Shown: positions 24,645 through 34,041 of the stretch, one piece after another
Layout: the number at the start of each line of letters is the position of its first letter
How positions within the stretch are numbered: the stretch's first letter is position 1
Source of the DNA: Streptomyces nitrosporeus
Lineage (GTDB): Bacteria > Actinomycetota > Actinomycetes > Streptomycetales > Streptomycetaceae
NCBI RefSeq assembly: GCF_008704555.1
Contig: NZ_CP023702.1
Span: 4,340,001 to 4,404,000 of the forward strand
DNA: 64,000 nt
Direction: 5' to 3'
Position numbers and translations under genes: made by a program
Notes under the pieces: model-generated
The model's database searches: none
Told to the model about the DNA's origin: nothing
Seen by the model: the letters and a program-made list of their open reading frames with translations, nothing else

Positions 24645-25702
24645 TCCTCAAGCACGGTGAAGTGGCAGGCCTGCTGGCCGGCCGTGAGAAGGAGGTCATC
24701 GACCTCGTCGCAGCCGCCTACCAGCGGCACGACGAAGGCCGGACGGTGCTCCCGCACTCGGTCTTCCTGCGGTTCCCCGACCGGCCCAGGGACCGGATCA
24801 TCGGCCTGCCCGGATACCTCGGAGAGGCGTCGCACGAGGGGACCGGGGCCGCCCCGGCCCCCGGTCACCGGGGCGAGGAGGCGTCCGGGGCCGGCGAGGT
24901 CGCCGGAATGAAGTGGATCTCCTCCTTCCCCGGCAACGTCGCCGCCGGACTGGAACGCGCCAGCGCCGCCGTCCTGCTGAACTCGCTGGACAACGGGCAC
25001 CCCGAGGCCCTGATCGAGGGCTCCCTGATCTCGGCCAGGCGGACCGCGGCCTCCGCCGCGCTCGGCGCCCGGGTACTCCTCGGCGGCCGCAGGCCGACCG
25101 GGCTCACCCTCATCGGCACCGGGGTCATCAACCGCGAGGTGCTCCGCTTCCTGGCCGCCGAACTGCCCGGCCTCGACTCGCTGGCCGTCCACGACACGGA
25201 CATGGCACGCGCCAAGCGCTTCACCGCCGATCACGCCCGCCTGCTGCCGGGCGCGAGGATACGTCACTGCGCCACCCTGGACGAGGCGCTCGGCGCCCAT
25301 GACCTGGTGTCCTTCGCGACGACCGCCGCCACCCCCCACACCGGCCTGGACGCCTGCCCGCCCGGAACCGCCGTGCTCCACATCTCGCTGCGCGACCTGA
25401 CCGTGCCGGCCGTCCTCGGCGCGCACAACGTGGTCGACGACACCGACCACGTGTGCCGCGAGCAGACCTCGCTGCACCTCGCGGAACAGCACACCGGCGG
25501 ACGGGACTTCGTCCACGCCCCGATCGGCGCGCTGCTGCGAGGGACGGCCCGGCCCGTGCCGCGGGACGGGAAACCACTGGTGTACTCCCCGTTCGGCCTG
25601 GGCGTCCTGGACCTGGCGCTGGCCGCCTTCGTCCGGGACGAGGCACGGCGGGGAGGCATCGGGACCCGCATCGACGGATTCCTGCCGGGCCCGACGCTCT
25701 GA
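24638..25702 (+). CDS. sbnB: SbnB-like dehydrogenase, 2,3-diaminopropionate synthesis step 2
   Basis: 354 residues, overlapping sbnA by 7 bases. Ornithine cyclodeaminase/mu-crystallin fold with Rossmann LTLIGTGVINREVLRFLAAE (~163) and MKWISSFPGN (substrate-side lysine). SbnB oxidatively splits the SbnA product with NAD+ to give L-2,3-diaminopropionate and 2-oxoglutarate. A ~20-residue Gly/Ala insertion (TGAAPAPGHRGEEASGAGEV) interrupts the N-terminal part, outside the core. 2-Oxoglutarate made here is also the co-substrate of the two dioxygenases. Confidence 0.9.
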   Translation: MLILKHGEVAGLLAGREKEVIDLVAAAYQRHDEGRTVLPHSVFLRFPDRPRDRIIGLPGYLGEASHEGTGAAPAPGHRGEEASGAGEVAGMKWISSFPGNVAAGLERASAAVLLNSLDNGHPEALIEGSLISARRTAASAALGARVLLGGRRPTGLTLIGTGVINREVLRFLAAELPGLDSLAVHDTDMARAKRFTADHARLLPGARIRHCATLDEALGAHDLVSFATTAATPHTGLDACPPGTAVLHISLRDLTVPAVLGAHNVVDDTDHVCREQTSLHLAEQHTGGRDFVHAPIGALLRGTARPVPRDGKPLVYSPFGLGVLDLALAAFVRDEARRGGIGTRIDGFLPGPTL

Positions 25703-25830
25703 GAACTCCCGACGCTCTGAGAACTCCCGACGTTCTGAGAACTCCGGGCGCTCCGGGTGCTTTGAGCGCTCCGGGCGCTCCGAATGCTCCAAGTGCTTTG
25801 AGTGCTCCGGGTGTTCCGACACCGGCAGGC
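25703..25830. repeat. Degenerate tandem repeats in the sbnB-NRPS A gap
   Basis: 18-bp units GAACTCCCGACGCTCTGA repeat first, then GCTCCGGGCGCTCC/TTTGAGTGCTCC-type units follow. The 241-bp gap holds no gene; GGAGA ahead of 25944 is the ribosome site of NRPS A. Confidence 0.85.
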
Positions 25831-25943
25831 TCCGAGAGCCGGCCGGGGGCGGCGCCCGGCCCACCCCGCGAGGGCGGGCCGGGCGCCCTGCCCCGGGCCA
25901 CCGCAACCGAACGCTGCAACTGATCAACACCTCTGGAGAAGAG

Positions 25944-28900
25944 ATGTCTGTCCCGCTGCACGAACTGATCGCCCAGCAGTCCGCCCGCTCCCCTCACGCC
26001 ATCGCGGTCGACGACGCCCAGGGGCCGATGACGTACGCGCAGCTGGACCGCCGCGCGAACGCCGTCGCCCGGCTGCTGCGCGGACGCGGCGTCGTCCCCG
26101 AGTCGCGGGTGGCCGTCTGCCTGCCGCGCGGCAGGGAACTCGTCGCCGCCCTGCTCGGCGTGTGGAAGGCCGGCGCCGCCTACGTGCCGCTGGACGCGGG
26201 CCACCCGGCCGAGCGGATCTCCTGGATGATCGCGGACAGCGGGGCCCGGACCGTACTGACCGTGAACGCCTCGGCGGGCGCCCTGGACAGCGCGGCGGCA
26301 GGGGCCGAGCTGGTGTTCCTGGACACCACCGCGGAGGAGGCCGACGCCGAGCCCGTACCGGTGGACCTGCGCCAGGCCGCCTACATCACCTACACCTCGG
26401 GTTCGACGGGCCGCCCCAAGGGAGTCCTCGTCGAGCACGGCGGGATCGCCAACCGGGTGGCCTGGTCGGTCGCCCGGCAGGGCATCGGGGCGGACGACCG
26501 GATGCTCCAGAAGACCGTGCTGACCTTCGACGCGGCTGCCCTGGAACTGTTCGCGCCGCTGGCCGCCGGCGGCACCGTGGTGATGGCACCGGCGGGGGCC
26601 GAATCGGACCCCGCGCTCCTGGTGCGTACGGTCGCCGAGCAGGGCGTCACCGTCCTCCAGGGCGTGCCGTCCGTGCTGCGGCTGGTCGCCGACGAACCCG
26701 GCTGGGCGGAGTGCACCGGGCTGCGGATGGTCTTCTCCGCCGGTGAGGCACTCGACGCCGAACTGTGCCGCAGGCTCGGCGAACCCACCGGGGCGACGGT
26801 GTGGAACACCTACGGGCCCACCGAGTGCTCCATCGACGTCACCGGCCAGGAGTTCGACCCGGAGCTGCACACCGAGGCCGTCCCGATCGGCCGGCCGATC
26901 GACCACATGCGGGTGTACGTGCTGGACGAGGAGCTGGACCCGGTACCGATCGGAGTGGTCGGCGAACTGTACGCGGGCGGCACCGGAACGGCCCGCGGCT
27001 ACGTCGGGAACCCCGCCCAGACCGCCGACCGCTTCGTGCCGGACCCGCACGGCCCGGCCGGCAGCCGCATGTACCGCACGGGAGACCTGGCCCGCTGGCG
27101 CTCGGACGGCTCCCTCGCCTACCTCGGCCGGGTCGACCACCAGGTCAAGGTCAACGGTGTGCGTATCGAACCGGCCGAGGTGGAGGCCGCGCTCAACGCC
27201 CACCCCGACGTCCGGGGCGCCGTGGTCGGCGCCTACCCGGCGGCCGGGGCGGCGGGTGCCGGAGCGGCGAACGGTTCCGCAGCGGCCGCCGGCGGCGGGA
27301 AACGGCTCGTCGCCCATCTGGTGTCCGCCCGGCGCATCCCCCGCGACGAACTGCGCAGCTTCCTGCGCGAGCGGCTCCCCGAGCCGATGATCCCCGCCCT
27401 CTTCGTGCCGGTGGACGCCTTCCCGCTGACCAGCAACGGCAAGGTGGACCGCAAGGCACTGCCCGACCCCGCACAGGCCGGGACCGGCACACCGGAACGG
27501 GGGCCGGCCCACCTCGCGCCCCGTACGGTCGCCGAACAGCTCGTCGCCCAGGTGTGGGAACAGCTGCTCCAGGTCGAACAGGTCGGCGTACACGACGACT
27601 TCTTCGCCCTCGGCGGATCCTCCCTGGTCCTGACCCGGCTGGCCGACGCACTCGGCAAGGCGTCCGGCGACAGCATCCAGCTCCGCGGCCTCTTCGCGGC
27701 CTCCACGGTCGAGGCCCAGGCCCGGCTCCTGGAGGAGGCGCGCCCCGCCGTCCCCGAGGTGGTGCCGGTGGGCCGCGAGGTACCGCTGCCGCTCTCCTTC
27801 GGGCAGCACCGGCTGTGGTTCCTGGACCGCATGCACCCGGGCAGCCCCGAATGGGTCGCCCCCCTCTTCCTGCGGCTGCCGGCGGGCACCGGGGCGGAAA
27901 CGGTGCAGGCGGCCCTGGACACCCTGGAACAGCGCCACGAGTCCCTGCGCACCCGGTACGTCCTGGAGGGCGAGGAGCCCCGCCAGGCCGTGACCGCCCC
28001 GCAGCCGGTGGAGCTGCGGGTGGAGGACGCCGGCGAATCGGCGCTGGAAGAGCTCTTCGGCGAGCAGTTCGCCCGCGGTTTCGACCTCACGGAGGGACCG
28101 CTCTGGCGCGCCCTGCTCGTACGGGTGCCCCACGGCGGCCCGGTCCTGCTGGTCACCACCCACCACATCGCCACCGACGGCTGGTCGACGGTGCTCATGG
28201 AACGCGAGATACGCGAACTGTGCGCGGCGGAACTGGAAGGCCGCACCCCGGAACTCCCCGAACTCACGGTGCAGTACGCGGACTACGCCGCCTGGCAGGC
28301 CACCCGCTCCGACGACGAGGCCCTCGACCGCGAACTGGAGTACTGGAAGAGCGCCCTGCGGGGGATGCCCGAACTCCAGCTGCACACCGACCGGACACGC
28401 CCCGCCCGGCGCGACGGCAAGGGGGAAGGCGTGCGCTTCACCGTGCCGGCCCCGCTCGCGGACGCCCTCAGCGGCATCGGCCGCAGGCACGGTGCGACCC
28501 AGTACGCCACCCTGCTCGCCGTCTTCGCGGCACTGCTCTCCCGGCACAGCGGACAGCACGACTTCGGCATCGGCAGCCCCGTCACCGGGCGCCTGCGCCC
28601 CGAGACGGAAGGCACGGTCGGCTTCTTCCTCAACTCCCTCGTCATGCGCTGCGACCTGACCGGCGACCCCACCTTCGGTGAGCTCCTGGGCCGCACCAAG
28701 GACACCGTCATGGCCGGATTCGCCCACCAGGAACTGCCGTTCGAACGCCTGGTGGACGAGCTCCAGCCGGTACGCGACCTGTCCCGCACCCCCCTGTACC
28801 AGGCGGCCTTCGACCTCCAGGACGAGGGAGCCACCTCGGTGGCCACCGACGGGGTCCTGATGGACGCGTTCCAGGGCGCCTGGCGGGTCGCCAAGACCGA

Positions 28901-30971
28901 CCTGACGATGTTCATCTGGCGCCAGACCGACGGATCGCTCAACGGTGCTCTGGAGTACGCCAGTTCACTGTTCGACCGGTCCACCATGGAGCGCCTGGCC
29001 GACCACTTCGTCCGCCTGGTCGAGGGAGTCGTCGCGGCCCCCGACACCCCCGTCGCGGCCATCGACATCACCTCGGTCCACGAGCACCGGCTCCTGCGGG
29101 TCTGGAATGACTCGGGTGTGGTGGTGCCGGAGGTTTCGGTTTCGGAGTTGGTGGGTCGTTGGGCTGTTGAGTCGCCGGATGAGGTGGCGGTGGCGGCTGG
29201 TGGCCGGGTGTTGTCGTTTGGTGAGTTGGATGGTCGGGCGAATCGGTTGGCGCATCGGTTGGTTGCGGCTGGTGTGGGGGTTGAGTCGTCGGTTGCGGTG
29301 TTGCTGGATCGGTCGGTTGATCTGGTGGTGGCGTTGTTGGCGGTGTGGCGTGCGGGTGGTGGGTTCGTTCCGTTGGATCCGGTGTTGCCGGTGGGGCGTG
29401 TGGCGGGGATGGTCGCGGATGCGCGGGTGTCGGTGGCGGTGACGTCGGCGGATTATGCGGACCGGTCCCCGGGTGTGTCGGTGGTGTTGGTGGATGAGGA
29501 TGTGTCCTTGTTCCCGGGGTCTGCTCCTGTGGTGTCGCCGGATTTGGATGGTGTGGCGTACACGGTGTTCACGTCGGGTTCGACGGGGCGGCCGAAGGGT
29601 GTGCAGGTTTCGCATCGGGGTCTGGTCAATCATGTGGACTGGGCTGTGCGGGAGTTGGTGGGTTCGGGGTCGGGTGGTGCGCCGGTGTTCTCGTCGGTGG
29701 CGTTCGATCTGGTGGTGCCGAATGTGTGGGCTCCGTTGGTTGCTGGTCAGCGGGTGTGGTTGTGGGACGGTGAGCTGACCGAGCTGGGCGAGAGTCTGGT
29801 GGCTGCGGGTCCGTTCGCGTTCATGAAGTTGACTCCGGGGCATCTGGAGGTGCTTTCGGGTCAGCTGTCGGACGGGGAGATCTCTTCTCTGGTGCCGCGT
29901 GTGGTGGTGGCGGGTGAGGCGTTGCCGGGTGCGTTGGTGGAGCGTTGGCGGGTTCTGCTCGGTGATGGTCAGGTGGTCAATGAGTACGGGCCGACCGAGG
30001 CGACGGTGGGTACGTGTGTCTTTCCGTTGACCGGGGCTCATGAGGGTGTTGTTCCGATCGGCCGGCCGTTGCCGAACATGGTGATGCGGGTGCTGGACGG
30101 GGGTTTGCGTCCGGTTCCGGTGGGTGCGGTGGGGGAGTTGTTCGTCGGTGGTGTGGGGGTGGCGCGTGGGTATGCGTTCCGTCCTGGTGTGACGGCGGAG
30201 CGTTTCCTGCCCGATCCGTATGGTCCGGCGGGTGCGAGGTTGTATCGCACGGGTGATCTGGTGCGGTGGCGTGCTGATGGTGCGGTGGAGTTTTTGGGCC
30301 GTATCGATGATCAGGTCAAGGTGCGGGGGTATCGCATCGAGCTGGGTGAGGTCCGGGCGGCTCTGGTCGCTCATCCCCAGGTCACCGACGCGACGGTCGT
30401 CGTCTCCGAGGACCAGCGCCTGATCGCCTACGTCGCCGGCACCACCGACGGCCTCGCCGAGGACCTCGCGGGCAGCCTGGCCGAAGCGCTCGGGGCCTCG
30501 CTGCCCGAGTACATGGTCCCCTCCCTCTTCGTCCGGCTCGACGCCCTCCCGCTCACCGCCAACGGCAAGATCGACCGCCGCGCCCTCCCCGACCCCGAGT
30601 CCGTCACCGCGGACGCCTTCGTCGCGCCCGGTACGCCGACGGAGGAGGCCGTCGCCGCCATCTGGCGCGATCTGCTGGGCAAGGAGGCGAGCACCCAGGA
30701 CAGCTTCTTCGACCTCGGTGGCCACTCGATCCTCGCCGTCCGGCTGGTCTCGCGCCTCCAGAACGAGTTCGACCTGGACCTGCCGATGCGTGTCGCCTTC
30801 GAGAGTCCGACGATCGCTCAGCTCGCCGTCGAGATCGAGAACCGGATCCGGGCCGAGATCGATGCCGAACTGGCCGCGTCCGAGGTGCCGTCCGAGGTGC
30901 CGTCCGAGGCGCCGACCGAGGCACCGTCCGCGTCTCAGGACCCGGCGCGGTCCGTGTCCCGGTCCCACTGA
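25944..30971 (+). CDS. Non-ribosomal peptide synthetase A (A-T-C-A-T)
   Basis: 1675 residues. A1 ~1-515: TYTSGSTGRPKG, pocket residues by eye D-A-L-Q-F-A-T-I-D-K, no confident substrate. T1 ~520-595 (FALGGSSLVL). C ~610-1045, canonical HHIATDG at ~740. A2 ~1053-1555: pocket D-L-P-K-V-A-E-V-G-K, near the Asn/Asp codes (DLTKxGxxGK). T2 ~1560-1635 (FDLGGHSILAV), then a Ser/Glu/Pro tail. There is no C domain in front of A1, so this is the loading enzyme and the first residue is either free or acylated in trans. A2 is encoded by a cassette (29103-30598) copied twice in NRPS B, with codon use unlike its flanks. Start ATG follows GGAGA by 6 bases. Confidence 0.95.
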   Translation: MSVPLHELIAQQSARSPHAIAVDDAQGPMTYAQLDRRANAVARLLRGRGVVPESRVAVCLPRGRELVAALLGVWKAGAAYVPLDAGHPAERISWMIADSGARTVLTVNASAGALDSAAAGAELVFLDTTAEEADAEPVPVDLRQAAYITYTSGSTGRPKGVLVEHGGIANRVAWSVARQGIGADDRMLQKTVLTFDAAALELFAPLAAGGTVVMAPAGAESDPALLVRTVAEQGVTVLQGVPSVLRLVADEPGWAECTGLRMVFSAGEALDAELCRRLGEPTGATVWNTYGPTECSIDVTGQEFDPELHTEAVPIGRPIDHMRVYVLDEELDPVPIGVVGELYAGGTGTARGYVGNPAQTADRFVPDPHGPAGSRMYRTGDLARWRSDGSLAYLGRVDHQVKVNGVRIEPAEVEAALNAHPDVRGAVVGAYPAAGAAGAGAANGSAAAAGGGKRLVAHLVSARRIPRDELRSFLRERLPEPMIPALFVPVDAFPLTSNGKVDRKALPDPAQAGTGTPERGPAHLAPRTVAEQLVAQVWEQLLQVEQVGVHDDFFALGGSSLVLTRLADALGKASGDSIQLRGLFAASTVEAQARLLEEARPAVPEVVPVGREVPLPLSFGQHRLWFLDRMHPGSPEWVAPLFLRLPAGTGAETVQAALDTLEQRHESLRTRYVLEGEEPRQAVTAPQPVELRVEDAGESALEELFGEQFARGFDLTEGPLWRALLVRVPHGGPVLLVTTHHIATDGWSTVLMEREIRELCAAELEGRTPELPELTVQYADYAAWQATRSDDEALDRELEYWKSALRGMPELQLHTDRTRPARRDGKGEGVRFTVPAPLADALSGIGRRHGATQYATLLAVFAALLSRHSGQHDFGIGSPVTGRLRPETEGTVGFFLNSLVMRCDLTGDPTFGELLGRTKDTVMAGFAHQELPFERLVDELQPVRDLSRTPLYQAAFDLQDEGATSVATDGVLMDAFQGAWRVAKTDLTMFIWRQTDGSLNGALEYASSLFDRSTMERLADHFVRLVEGVVAAPDTPVAAIDITSVHEHRLLRVWNDSGVVVPEVSVSELVGRWAVESPDEVAVAAGGRVLSFGELDGRANRLAHRLVAAGVGVESSVAVLLDRSVDLVVALLAVWRAGGGFVPLDPVLPVGRVAGMVADARVSVAVTSADYADRSPGVSVVLVDEDVSLFPGSAPVVSPDLDGVAYTVFTSGSTGRPKGVQVSHRGLVNHVDWAVRELVGSGSGGAPVFSSVAFDLVVPNVWAPLVAGQRVWLWDGELTELGESLVAAGPFAFMKLTPGHLEVLSGQLSDGEISSLVPRVVVAGEALPGALVERWRVLLGDGQVVNEYGPTEATVGTCVFPLTGAHEGVVPIGRPLPNMVMRVLDGGLRPVPVGAVGELFVGGVGVARGYAFRPGVTAERFLPDPYGPAGARLYRTGDLVRWRADGAVEFLGRIDDQVKVRGYRIELGEVRAALVAHPQVTDATVVVSEDQRLIAYVAGTTDGLAEDLAGSLAEALGASLPEYMVPSLFVRLDALPLTANGKIDRRALPDPESVTADAFVAPGTPTEEAVAAIWRDLLGKEASTQDSFFDLGGHSILAVRLVSRLQNEFDLDLPMRVAFESPTIAQLAVEIENRIRAEIDAELAASEVPSEVPSEAPTEAPSASQDPARSVSRSH
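29103..30598 (+). repeat. A-domain cassette copy 1 (1496 bp)
   Basis: Nearly identical to copy 3 (44958-46453, same length) and copy 2 (41847-43318, 24 bp shorter). The first ~1.25 kb uses TTG, GTG, GGT, GAT and CGG codons that are scarce in the flanking DNA, where C-ending codons dominate. The start is sharp at TGGAATGACTCGGG in the C-A linker. Confidence 0.95.
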
Positions 30972-31002
30972 GCACGTCGAGACGAGACGAGAGGCGAAAA
31001 GC

Positions 31003-31926
31003 ATGTCTGTACGACACCTCATCTCCATCAGCGACCTGACCGACGAGGACCTGCGGGACATCGTCCGGCGTGGTGCGGAGTTCGCCGCCGGCGCGCAGGC
31101 AGAGTCGCTCAAGAACACGATCGTCGGTGTCTACTTCCGGCGGACGTCCACCCGTACCCGTACGGCCTTCACCAGCGGTGCGCTGCGGCTCGGGGCGAGG
31201 ACCGTGACGTTCGGGCCGGACGATCTCCAGCTGAACACGGGGGAGACCACCGAGGACACCGGGCGGGTGCTTTCCGGGATGCTGGACCTGCTGGTGGCCC
31301 GTACCGCGGACGCCACCGAGGAGATGCGGACCTGGGCGGCCGGCGGGCGGATGTCGGTGGTCAACGCGATGAGCGCGGAGGAGCATCCGACGCAGGGGCT
31401 CACCGACCTCACCACCCTGCAGCACCACTTCGGCCGTATCGACGGACTGCGGGTGCTGTACGTGGGGGAGGGCAACAACAGTGCCGCGGCTCTCGCCCTC
31501 GCGCTGTCCCGCTTCCCCGGTACGGAGCTGGAACTGCGCACCCCGCCCGGGTACGGGCTGGCGCCGGAGATCCTCGCCACCGCCGTCGAGCAGGCCGGGC
31601 GCAGCGGGTCGAAGGTGTCCGAGCTGCACAGCATGGACGACCGGCCGTCCGGGTTCGACGCCGTCTACACCACGCGCTGGCAGACCACCGGGACCAGTAA
31701 GCCGACCGCCGACTGGCACGAGGTCTTCACGCCGTTCCAGGTCACGGGTGCCCTGTGGGAGAGGAACCCGGAGGCGGCCTTCCTGCACGACCTGCCCGCC
31801 CACCGGGGCGAGGAGGTCACCGCCGAGGTGCTGGACGGCCCGCACAGCATCGCGTTCACCCAGGCCACGCACAAACTGCACAGCGCGATGGCTGTCCTGG
31901 AATGGTGCTGGGCCGATCGCCCATGA
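31003..31926 (+). CDS. Ornithine/aspartate carbamoyltransferase homologue, probably acting on diaminopropionate
   Basis: 307 residues. Carbamoyl-phosphate sites STRTRT (~47) and EHPTQGLTDL (~124), and HDLPAHRGEEV (~260) in place of the HCLP loop that recognises ornithine. The changed loop and its position in a cluster with sbnA/sbnB suggest a different amine acceptor; by analogy with the carbamoyltransferase of the viomycin/capreomycin pathways, L-2,3-diaminopropionate giving 3-ureidoalanine. Starts 31 bp after NRPS A; its stop overlaps the MFS gene (ATGA). Conversion to citrulline cannot be excluded. Confidence 0.85.
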   Translation: MSVRHLISISDLTDEDLRDIVRRGAEFAAGAQAESLKNTIVGVYFRRTSTRTRTAFTSGALRLGARTVTFGPDDLQLNTGETTEDTGRVLSGMLDLLVARTADATEEMRTWAAGGRMSVVNAMSAEEHPTQGLTDLTTLQHHFGRIDGLRVLYVGEGNNSAAALALALSRFPGTELELRTPPGYGLAPEILATAVEQAGRSGSKVSELHSMDDRPSGFDAVYTTRWQTTGTSKPTADWHEVFTPFQVTGALWERNPEAAFLHDLPAHRGEEVTAEVLDGPHSIAFTQATHKLHSAMAVLEWCWADRP

Positions 31927-33275
31927 GAGGTGACGGGGGAGAACGGGGAGAGCGGCGCAAGCACGCCCTCCCGTCGTTGCGCAGCTACCGGGACTTCCGG
32001 CTGCTGTGGACAGGCTCCGCCATGTCCGTCATGGCGGAGCGCTGCTCGGGCATGGCGTTCACCCTGCTCGTGCTGTGGCACACCGGCTCGGAGAGCGCGG
32101 CCGGGCTGGTCGGGTTCGCGTCGCTGCTGCCGACCCTGCTGGTGCAGCTGCCGGCCGGGGTGATGGTGGACCGCCTGAACCGGCGGCGGGTGATGATGGT
32201 CTGCGTCATCGTGCGCATGGTCGCGGTGGCGACGGTCGCCCTGACGCTCATCGGGGACACCGTCCGGGTCTGGCACATCGCCCTGGTGGCGTTCGTGCAG
32301 AGCACCATGACGGTCTTCTACCAGCTCTCCGAGCGGGCCATGGTGCGCGGTGTGGTGCCGCCGGCCCAGCTGGGCGCGGCCATGGCGACGAACGAGGCCC
32401 GCTCCCGCGGGGTCAACTTCGTCGGACACCCGGCGAGCGGGGCGATGTTCGGGCTGTCCGCGTGGCTGCCCTTCATGTCCAGCGTCACGCTGTACCTGCT
32501 CTCCCTCATCACCCTGCTGCGTCTGCGCGGCGAGAAGGAGCCGCCGGCGCGGCCCGCCAAGCGGCGCAGGATGCGGGACGACATCCTCGTCGGGCTGCGC
32601 TGGGTGTGGGGGCGGGCCTACTTCCGTACGGCGCTGCTGATCATCGCGGGGAGCAATCTGGTCTTCCAGGGACTCATCCTCACGGTGGCCGTGGTGATCA
32701 GGGAGGACGGCGGTGCGGCCGGGACCATCGGGCTGATCATGGCGTGCGGCGGTATGGGAGGACTGTTCGGGGCGCTGGCCGGAGGCTGGCTGAACAAGCG
32801 GCTGGCGATGCGCCAGATCATGATCCTGGCGCACACGCTCTGGGCCGTGGTGATGCCCGCAGCGGTATTTTTCCGGCAACCCGTGGCACTTGGTGTTCTT
32901 TTCTTCATAACGTCGCATATAGGAGCCGCTGTTACGGTCTCCGGCATGTCCTACCAGGTGCGTATCACCCCGAACAACATGCAGGGGCGGGTCGGCAGTG
33001 TCGTCATGCTCCTGGTGTCGGGGGCGAGTTCGCTGGGTGCCCTGGCGACGGGGTACCTGCTGGAGGCGGTCGGTTCCCGGCACACGCTGATGCTGGTGTC
33101 AGGGGTGATGGTGGTTCTCGCCGTCGTCGCCGCCGTGGTGTTCACCCGGAAGGGCGCGGCCGTCGAGGACCGGCAGGACAGCGAACCGCCCGCACAGCCG
33201 GTGCCGGCTGCCGTCGCGGACGGGTCGACGGCCGATCCCCTCACCACCCTGGAATTGCGGAGAACCGATGGATGA
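31923..33275 (+). CDS. MFS exporter
   Basis: 450 residues from an ATG overlapping the carbamoyltransferase stop. Twelve hydrophobic segments in the MFS_3/EntS (siderophore and drug exporter) style, with GVMVDRLNRRRVMMV between helices 2 and 3 and a cytosolic Gly/Ala C-terminal tail. Likely exports the peptide or an intermediate. The segment coded by 32861-32945 is unusually AT-rich (TTT, CTT, ATA, GTT codons) for this gene. Overlaps the ABC ATPase gene by 8 bases. Confidence 0.88.
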   Translation: MRGDGGERGERRKHALPSLRSYRDFRLLWTGSAMSVMAERCSGMAFTLLVLWHTGSESAAGLVGFASLLPTLLVQLPAGVMVDRLNRRRVMMVCVIVRMVAVATVALTLIGDTVRVWHIALVAFVQSTMTVFYQLSERAMVRGVVPPAQLGAAMATNEARSRGVNFVGHPASGAMFGLSAWLPFMSSVTLYLLSLITLLRLRGEKEPPARPAKRRRMRDDILVGLRWVWGRAYFRTALLIIAGSNLVFQGLILTVAVVIREDGGAAGTIGLIMACGGMGGLFGALAGGWLNKRLAMRQIMILAHTLWAVVMPAAVFFRQPVALGVLFFITSHIGAAVTVSGMSYQVRITPNNMQGRVGSVVMLLVSGASSLGALATGYLLEAVGSRHTLMLVSGVMVVLAVVAAVVFTRKGAAVEDRQDSEPPAQPVPAAVADGSTADPLTTLELRRTDG

Positions 33276-34041
33276 CGCAGTGCGGCTAGAGTCGCTGACC
33301 AAGACGTACGGCTCCGGTGACAGTGCGGTGACGGCACTGCGCGAGATCGCCCTGTCCTTTCCCCGGGGGAGCTTCACCGCCATCATGGGCCCCTCGGGCT
33401 CCGGGAAGTCGACCCTGCTCCAGTGCGCGGCCGGACTCGACCGGCCCAGCTCGGGCCGGGTCCTCATCGACGGTGAGGACATCGTCGGGCTGAACGAGAC
33501 GGAGCTGACCGAACTCCGGCGTGACCGGACCGGCTTCATCTTCCAGTCGTTCAACCTGCTGCCCTCGCTGACGGCCGAGCAGAACGTGGCACTGCCCATG
33601 CGGCTGGCCGGACGCAAGCCCAAACGGGCGACGGTCCTGGCGGCGCTCGCGCAGGTGGGGCTGGAGGCCAAGGCGGGCAGCCGCCCGAGCCAGCTGTCCG
33701 GCGGGCAGCAGCAGCGTGTCGCCATCGCCCGTGCGCTGGTGTCCCGGCCCGCGGTGCTCTTCGCCGACGAGCCCACCGGTGCGCTGGACCTGACCACCGG
33801 GCGCGAACTGCTCGACACACTGCGCCGCCTGGCCGGCGGGCCGGTTCCGGCGCAGCCGGGCGGGCCGGGCGGTGAGACGCGGGTGACCACCACCATCGTG
33901 ATGGTCACGCACGATCCCACCGTGGCGGCGTACGCGGACCGGGTGCTGTTCCTCGCCGACGGCAGTCTGGTCGGCGAACTGCGTGCGCCGACCGCGGAGG
34001 CGGTCGCGGCGCGGATGACGGATCTGGCGGTGGCGCGGTGA
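33268..34041 (+). CDS. ABC transporter ATP-binding protein (MacB/LolD type)
   Basis: 257 residues. Walker A GPSGSGKST (~39), signature LSGGQQQRVAIARAL (~150), Walker B VLFADEPTGALD with catalytic Glu (~172), and a switch His (MVTHDP). Membership in the MacB/LolD group, whose partners are FtsX-type permeases, fits the coupled downstream gene (GTGA overlap). Together they form an exporter that probably gives self-protection or secretion of the peptide. Confidence 0.93.
   Translation: MDDAVRLESLTKTYGSGDSAVTALREIALSFPRGSFTAIMGPSGSGKSTLLQCAAGLDRPSSGRVLIDGEDIVGLNETELTELRRDRTGFIFQSFNLLPSLTAEQNVALPMRLAGRKPKRATVLAALAQVGLEAKAGSRPSQLSGGQQQRVAIARALVSRPAVLFADEPTGALDLTTGRELLDTLRRLAGGPVPAQPGGPGGETRVTTTIVMVTHDPTVAAYADRVLFLADGSLVGELRAPTAEAVAARMTDLAVAR

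Noticed and set aside
28965..31118. Long minus-strand frames opposite the NRPS genes, rich in His, Arg and Thr
   Set aside because: They are mirror images of the high-GC A-domain cassettes, repeated at each copy, without ribosome sites or domain matches.
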